A stretch of DNA of 9,414 nt from Proteiniphilum sp. (lineage in GTDB: Bacteria; Bacteroidota; Bacteroidia; Bacteroidales; Dysgonomonadaceae), in the NCBI GenBank assembly GCA_016649795.1, contig JAENWZ010000074.1:1-9414 (forward strand), given 5' to 3'. The translations under genes and the position numbers were made by a program. Below the pieces are notes generated by a model. That model had not been told where the DNA came from, did no database searches, and saw only the letters and a program-made list of their open reading frames with translations. This document shows, in pieces, positions 5,614 through 9,414 of the stretch (position 1 is the stretch's first letter; every line of letters starts with the position of its first letter).

Positions 5614-8337
5614 ATGAAAAAGATCTATTGGGCGTTTGTTTGTTTTGCATTTATAGCTTGCACCAGTGAAGATTTATTACAAACTGAAGATCATACTACG
5701 AATGAAGTTACAGAGCCGGTTCTAACACAGAATTATGAGAATGGCTTTGTGCGTATAATGGTGACAGAGAACCTTTCGGATAAAATGGAAGCAGCGGCTA
5801 TTATAGGTGAACGCCGAACAAAAGCTATGGCAGCAGACAATACAGTATCTGAAATAAAAATTCGTTCTGTTGAACGTACTTTTCCTCACGCGGGATCTTT
5901 TGAAGCGCGTACCCGGAAAGCAGGGCTTCATTTATGGTATGATGTAGAGTTTGACACACAGGTGCCTTTGGATGAGGCCCGTAAAAATTTGTCTGGTATA
6001 AAAGGTGTCAGAAAAGTAGAATACCGACCAGTGGTAGCCAGGTATGAGAATGGTCGTGTACTTGAAGTTGCAAACCAAATGGCACAGAATGTGGCTAAAC
6101 CTTCTGCTGCGATGCCATTCAACGACCCGGAGCTTTCTAAACAGTGGCACTATTACAATGACGGCTCTTTGGGAGATAAATACGTTGCAGGAGCTGATAT
6201 CAATTTGTTTAATGCATGGGATTACACCACTGGTTCGCCTGAAGTGGTTGTCGCCATTATAGATGGTGGCATTGACTATACGCATGAGGATCTTGCAGCC
6301 AATATGTGGGTAAATAATGCAGAGAAAAATGGCACATCTTCTGTGGATGATGATAATAACGGTTTTAAGGATGATATACACGGATATAATTTTGTTGCTA
6401 ATATTGGAAAACTGGTTCCCAATGATCACGGCACGCACGTAGCCGGTGTCATAGCTGCGGTGACCAATAACGGAAAAGGTGTTTCCGGTATTGCCGGAGG
6501 GAACGGTCAGTCTGGCAGCGGAGTACGGCTGATGTCTTGTCAGATTTTCGTCGATGAAGATGATCCATATTCAGAAAATGCCGGACAAAATGGTGCACCA
6601 GCCATCAAGTACGCGGCTGATAACGGTGCGGTAATCTGCCAGAACAGCTGGGGTTACCCCACGCTTACCGAAATACCGGCATCCGATAAAGCGGCGATCG
6701 ATTATTTCATCCAATATGCAGGCATCGATGAAAACGGCAGGCAGACCGGTGCCATGCGGGGCGGGATCGTTATTTTTGCCGCAGGTAACGAGAACAGAGC
6801 TGCGGCTGCCCCCGCCAACTATGAAAAAGTGGTGGCGGTCTCATCGATTGCTCCCGATTTCAGGAAAGCTTACTATTCCAATTTCGGCAGCTGGATCGAT
6901 CTTGCCGCCCCGGGTGGCGATGTTCAGAGTTTTGGGAACAAGGGCACAATATTAAGTACCATTGTAGATGGTTATGGATATATGCAGGGCACATCAATGG
7001 CATGCCCGCACGTTTCAGGTGTAGCTGCATTGGTGTTGTCGTATTACAAAGGTAGTGGCTTCAATCCGGATATGTTACGTGCACGGTTGGAAAATGGCGC
7101 AACAAACATTGATAGTTACAATTCGAGCTATAAAGGGAAAATAGGCAAACTGGTGAATGCCCATGCTTCTCTTGCCAGTGGAAGTACAACTCCTCCCAAT
7201 AATATTGGAACAGTTAACGGAACTGTTCAGTCAAATGTAGTTACACTTAACTGGACCATCCCCAGTGATCCAGATGATGGCAAACCTACTGGATTCAACG
7301 TCTATTACCGAAAAACACCGCTGACTGGGATCAATGTGAAAAATCCGCCTTCGGATGTAGAAATACGCAGTTTTTCTACTGGTCTTTTAAATGCAGGAGA
7401 TCTGTTTGAAACACAAATTGAGGGGCTTGATTTTGACACGAAATATTACTTTGCGGTGAATGCTTTTGATTTTTCTGGAAATATGTCAACTCTTACATCT
7501 CAGATTACCCGGACGACCTTATCTAATAAGCCTCCTGTTATCAATGTACTTGATAGCACGAATGTAGCCCTGAGAGCTTATCAGTCAACTGTGCTTCACT
7601 TTTCCGGCACTGATCCCGATAACCATGAAGTTTGGTGGAGCATGGAACCTTCATCTTCTGCAGGTGTCACGCTTGTTGATATGGGCGGAGGGCAGATTCA
7701 GATAACCATTACCGGTGCTCTGTCACAACCGGGAAAATACAGTCTGGATCTAATTTTGGAAGATGAGTACGGAGCTACTGCTACTGAAATAATTAATTAT
7801 GAGATATTAGAGAATCACGCCCCCGAGGTTGTTACTGCTCTGGACAATGTAACCATAGGCTCATTGAATAAAGAAATTTCTTTTTCTCTTTCAGCCTATT
7901 TCAGAGATCAAGACAACGAACCACTGAAATTTACTTTTAACAACACTGCTCCACATATCGTGAATGTGAACGAGAACAAAGGCCTGTTATATATTGTTTC
8001 TCTTGCTAATGGTCTCGCGCAGGTTACCGTAACTGCAACCGATGTGATGGGATTATCTGTTTCGCAACAGTTTAGTATCCTGATTCGGGATGAGCTTCAG
8101 GAAATTGATATTTATCCTAATCCGGTCAAGGACTTTGTTTGGTTGCGAACTGGAGAGAATCAGCGTTCCCTTGTAACTATTTTCAATAATGCAGGAGTGA
8201 AGGTGTTTGAAGATGAAATTGAAATATCGCCATTTGCCCCTGCCAAAATTGATATGTCGTCATTCAGTGGTGGCGTATACAGTGTGAACGTTAAATATGC
8301 AGACAAAGATATTCACAGACAGATCATCAAACTATGA
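5614..8337 (+). CDS. S8 (subtilisin-family) serine protease with T9SS C-terminal sorting domain
   Basis: A 907-aa secreted or surface endopeptidase. The order is signal peptide (~1-16, possible lipobox FIAC at Cys16); a propeptide-like region (~42-145); the S8 catalytic domain (~175-520); an FN3-like domain (~527-635); two cadherin/Ig-like domains (~638-730 and ~735-826); and a T9SS type-A sorting domain (~828-907, IDIYPNPVKD, VTIFNNAGVKVFE, DMSSFSGGVYSVNV, terminal QIIKL). Catalytic residues visible are Asp217 (IIDGGID), His272 (DHGTHVAG) and Ser461 (GTSMACPH), with oxyanion Asn392 (AAGNEN). Gly218 replaces the usual Ser/Thr after the catalytic Asp. The Asp-rich loop DDDNNGFKDD (245-254) suggests a Ca site. 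The gene begins 8 bases after its upstream neighbour, and its stop codon overlaps the porV-like start. The protease and sorting-domain calls are firm; the substrate and final anchoring are not known. Confidence 0.96.
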   Translation: MKKIYWAFVCFAFIACTSEDLLQTEDHTTNEVTEPVLTQNYENGFVRIMVTENLSDKMEAAAIIGERRTKAMAADNTVSEIKIRSVERTFPHAGSFEARTRKAGLHLWYDVEFDTQVPLDEARKNLSGIKGVRKVEYRPVVARYENGRVLEVANQMAQNVAKPSAAMPFNDPELSKQWHYYNDGSLGDKYVAGADINLFNAWDYTTGSPEVVVAIIDGGIDYTHEDLAANMWVNNAEKNGTSSVDDDNNGFKDDIHGYNFVANIGKLVPNDHGTHVAGVIAAVTNNGKGVSGIAGGNGQSGSGVRLMSCQIFVDEDDPYSENAGQNGAPAIKYAADNGAVICQNSWGYPTLTEIPASDKAAIDYFIQYAGIDENGRQTGAMRGGIVIFAAGNENRAAAAPANYEKVVAVSSIAPDFRKAYYSNFGSWIDLAAPGGDVQSFGNKGTILSTIVDGYGYMQGTSMACPHVSGVAALVLSYYKGSGFNPDMLRARLENGATNIDSYNSSYKGKIGKLVNAHASLASGSTTPPNNIGTVNGTVQSNVVTLNWTIPSDPDDGKPTGFNVYYRKTPLTGINVKNPPSDVEIRSFSTGLLNAGDLFETQIEGLDFDTKYYFAVNAFDFSGNMSTLTSQITRTTLSNKPPVINVLDSTNVALRAYQSTVLHFSGTDPDNHEVWWSMEPSSSAGVTLVDMGGGQIQITITGALSQPGKYSLDLILEDEYGATATEIINYEILENHAPEVVTALDNVTIGSLNKEISFSLSAYFRDQDNEPLKFTFNNTAPHIVNVNENKGLLYIVSLANGLAQVTVTATDVMGLSVSQQFSILIRDELQEIDIYPNPVKDFVWLRTGENQRSLVTIFNNAGVKVFEDEIEISPFAPAKIDMSSFSGGVYSVNVKYADKDIHRQIIKL

Positions 8338-9254
8338 AAAAAAGATATATTTCAAGTCTTATATTTTTGACATTTGTTGTGGCTGTTTCCTACAGCCAGA
8401 GTGTTTCATTTTTAAATACTCCTTCAGATGCCCGTACTGCAGCAATGGGTAATGCGGGGTATGTCCTCTCTTCACCATTTTCAGTGCAATACAACAGTGC
8501 CTCAATAATGCCTGAGAACGAATCATCGACAGGGGTGGGTGCTTCTGTTCTACTGTGGCAACCCCAGGTTTCGGATGCAACACTCTTTAATGTAGCCGGT
8601 TATAGAAAGATAAATAATTTCGGGTTTATGGCCGGCATTCGTTCCAACAAGCAGGGAGATATTACAAAAACTGACGATCATGGGAATATAATCGGATCAT
8701 TTGCACCTTCTGAGTATTCATTAGAGTTGGGGATGGGTTACAGTGTCACTTCCAATATCTCTTTAGGTATATCTTTGCGTCATCTCTCTTCTCAGATCGA
8801 TCAGGATACAAAGTCTTCCTCTCTGGCATCCGATATCTCTATGCTTTACCATAACGAAAAATTGCGTTTAGGGTTGGGGCTTTCCAACCTTGGCTCAAAA
8901 GTTGATTACGGTTATGCAAAATATAACTTGCCTACCCGTATCAAAACAGGGATTGCTTACCATTTTTCTTTGGATGGAAATCATGCATTCATCACAGCAG
9001 TTGATGCATTTTATCAATTGACACCCAGCTATAGCGGTATCGCGAGTGGATTGGGAGTGGAATATAATTACAAGAGAATGTTTGCTTTAAGAACGGGTTA
9101 TCATTACGAAAGTGAGACTGTTGGAGCCTCCTACGCGACTATAGGTCTCGGAACAAAATTTTCTGCTCTGTCTTTAGATTTCGCTTATATGATTGCTCAG
9201 AGTAACAACCCAATGAAACAGACTATGCTATTCTCATTAAAATGGGAAAAATAG
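8334..9254 (+). CDS. PorV/PorQ-family outer-membrane protein (T9SS-associated)
   Basis: A 306-aa outer-membrane beta-barrel of the PorV/PorQ family. A signal peptide (hydrophobic ~8-19) ends at SYSQS. The mature N-terminus carries the family signature FLNTPSDARTAAMGNAGYV (~27-45), followed by the PFSVQYNSAS step that corresponds to the usual NPA region. Alternating amphipathic strands run to the end (GLGLSNLGSKVDYG, GLGVEYNYKRMFALRTGYHYE, IGLGTKFSALSLDFAYMIAQ, MLFSLKWEK). In T9SS, PorV binds the sorting domains of cargo and moves them from the translocon to the surface attachment complex, while PorQ works with PorZ. It is shorter than typical PorV and lies away from other T9SS genes, so it is probably a paralogue. 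The start codon overlaps the protease stop (ATGA), which implies translational coupling and similar expression. Confidence 0.88.
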   Translation: MKKRYISSLIFLTFVVAVSYSQSVSFLNTPSDARTAAMGNAGYVLSSPFSVQYNSASIMPENESSTGVGASVLLWQPQVSDATLFNVAGYRKINNFGFMAGIRSNKQGDITKTDDHGNIIGSFAPSEYSLELGMGYSVTSNISLGISLRHLSSQIDQDTKSSSLASDISMLYHNEKLRLGLGLSNLGSKVDYGYAKYNLPTRIKTGIAYHFSLDGNHAFITAVDAFYQLTPSYSGIASGLGVEYNYKRMFALRTGYHYESETVGASYATIGLGTKFSALSLDFAYMIAQSNNPMKQTMLFSLKWEK

Positions 9255-9414
9255 CTTCTTGATCAAGAAATTAATCATTGAGTCCGCTCCGATAACCTTT
9301 TTTTCTCAACTGAATGAGAACGGGATATTTTCGGAATCGGGCAGGATGGTTGGCAATATTGCCGTTAAAAATGATTTGATCGCGAAATAGGGCTCAGAAA
9401 ATATTACTTTGACC
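9255..9414. other. Window-edge intergenic region with palindrome and possible gene remnant
   Basis: No convincing gene is seen here. Two bases after the porV-like stop codon, TTCTTGATCAAGAA (9256-9269) is a perfect 14-bp palindrome. It has only 5 bp of usable stem with a GATC loop, and a T run is present only on the minus-strand side, so terminator function is doubtful. On the + strand, TTG 9259 to TAG 9390 is open for 43 codons (LIKKLIIESAPITFF, GRMVGNIAVKNDLIAK) and the frame stays open past the TAG (GSENITLT). On the minus strand, 9413 to 9306 is open for 35 codons from the window edge to a TGA (FSEPYFAIKSFLTAILPT). Either could be a decayed gene or the end of a neighbour; I do not recognise them. 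Confidence 0.3.

Noticed and set aside
5932..6438. Minus-strand open frame of 168 codons antisense to the protease
   Set aside because: It lies wholly opposite the propeptide and catalytic start of a well-supported S8 gene, is rich in Ile, Tyr and Cys, and shows no family motif.
9404..9411. TTACTTTG near the right edge as a promoter for a following gene
   Set aside because: The second base does not fit TAnnTTTG and the nearest TTTG (9375-9378) is 25 bases away rather than about 20.
1..9414. CRISPR array, tRNA, rRNA, insertion sequence or phage elements
   Set aside because: No regularly spaced repeats, no cloverleaf or rRNA-like sequence, no transposase or integrase motif and no terminal inverted repeats were seen.

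Overview
The window comes from a Bacteroidota genome, most likely Bacteroidales. The evidence is a SusC/SusD outer-membrane pair, several lipoproteins with Bacteroidota-style signal peptides, a type IX secretion (T9SS) C-terminal sorting domain, a PorV/PorQ-type barrel and a TAnnTTTG-type promoter. A proteolytic genus near Proteiniphilum, Petrimonas or Dysgonomonas would fit, but genus is a guess. All supported genes lie on the + strand.

Region 1 (1-4819) is the 3' part of a nutrient-acquisition operon. It holds the C-terminal end of a SusC-type TonB-dependent transporter, a complete SusD-type surface lipoprotein, a Calx-beta lipoprotein, and a longer lipoprotein with an FN3-like domain and two SbsA-like Ig domains. 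The two accessory lipoproteins end in what looks like the same C-terminal domain. Gaps are short (72, 66 and 26 bases), with a perfect 8-bp hairpin after susD. A strong hairpin at 4848-4880 ends this unit.

Region 2 (4888-9254) is a second unit with its own promoter (TTTG, 20 bases, TATTTTTG). It encodes an unrecognised 220-aa exported protein, a 907-aa subtilisin-family (S8) protease with a T9SS sorting domain, and a 306-aa PorV/PorQ-family outer-membrane protein whose start codon overlaps the protease stop codon (ATGA). In T9SS, PorV is the shuttle that binds the sorting domains of cargo, so this looks like a cargo gene coupled to its own PorV-like partner.

Region 3 (9255-9414) has no convincing gene. 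It holds a 14-bp palindrome and short open stretches on both strands that may be a gene remnant or the edge of a neighbouring gene.

A model that joins the units is that the surface protease makes peptides which the SusC/SusD pair imports, as RagA/RagB do in Porphyromonas gingivalis. This is inference: the substrate cannot be read from the sequence, and a terminator and promoter separate the two units.
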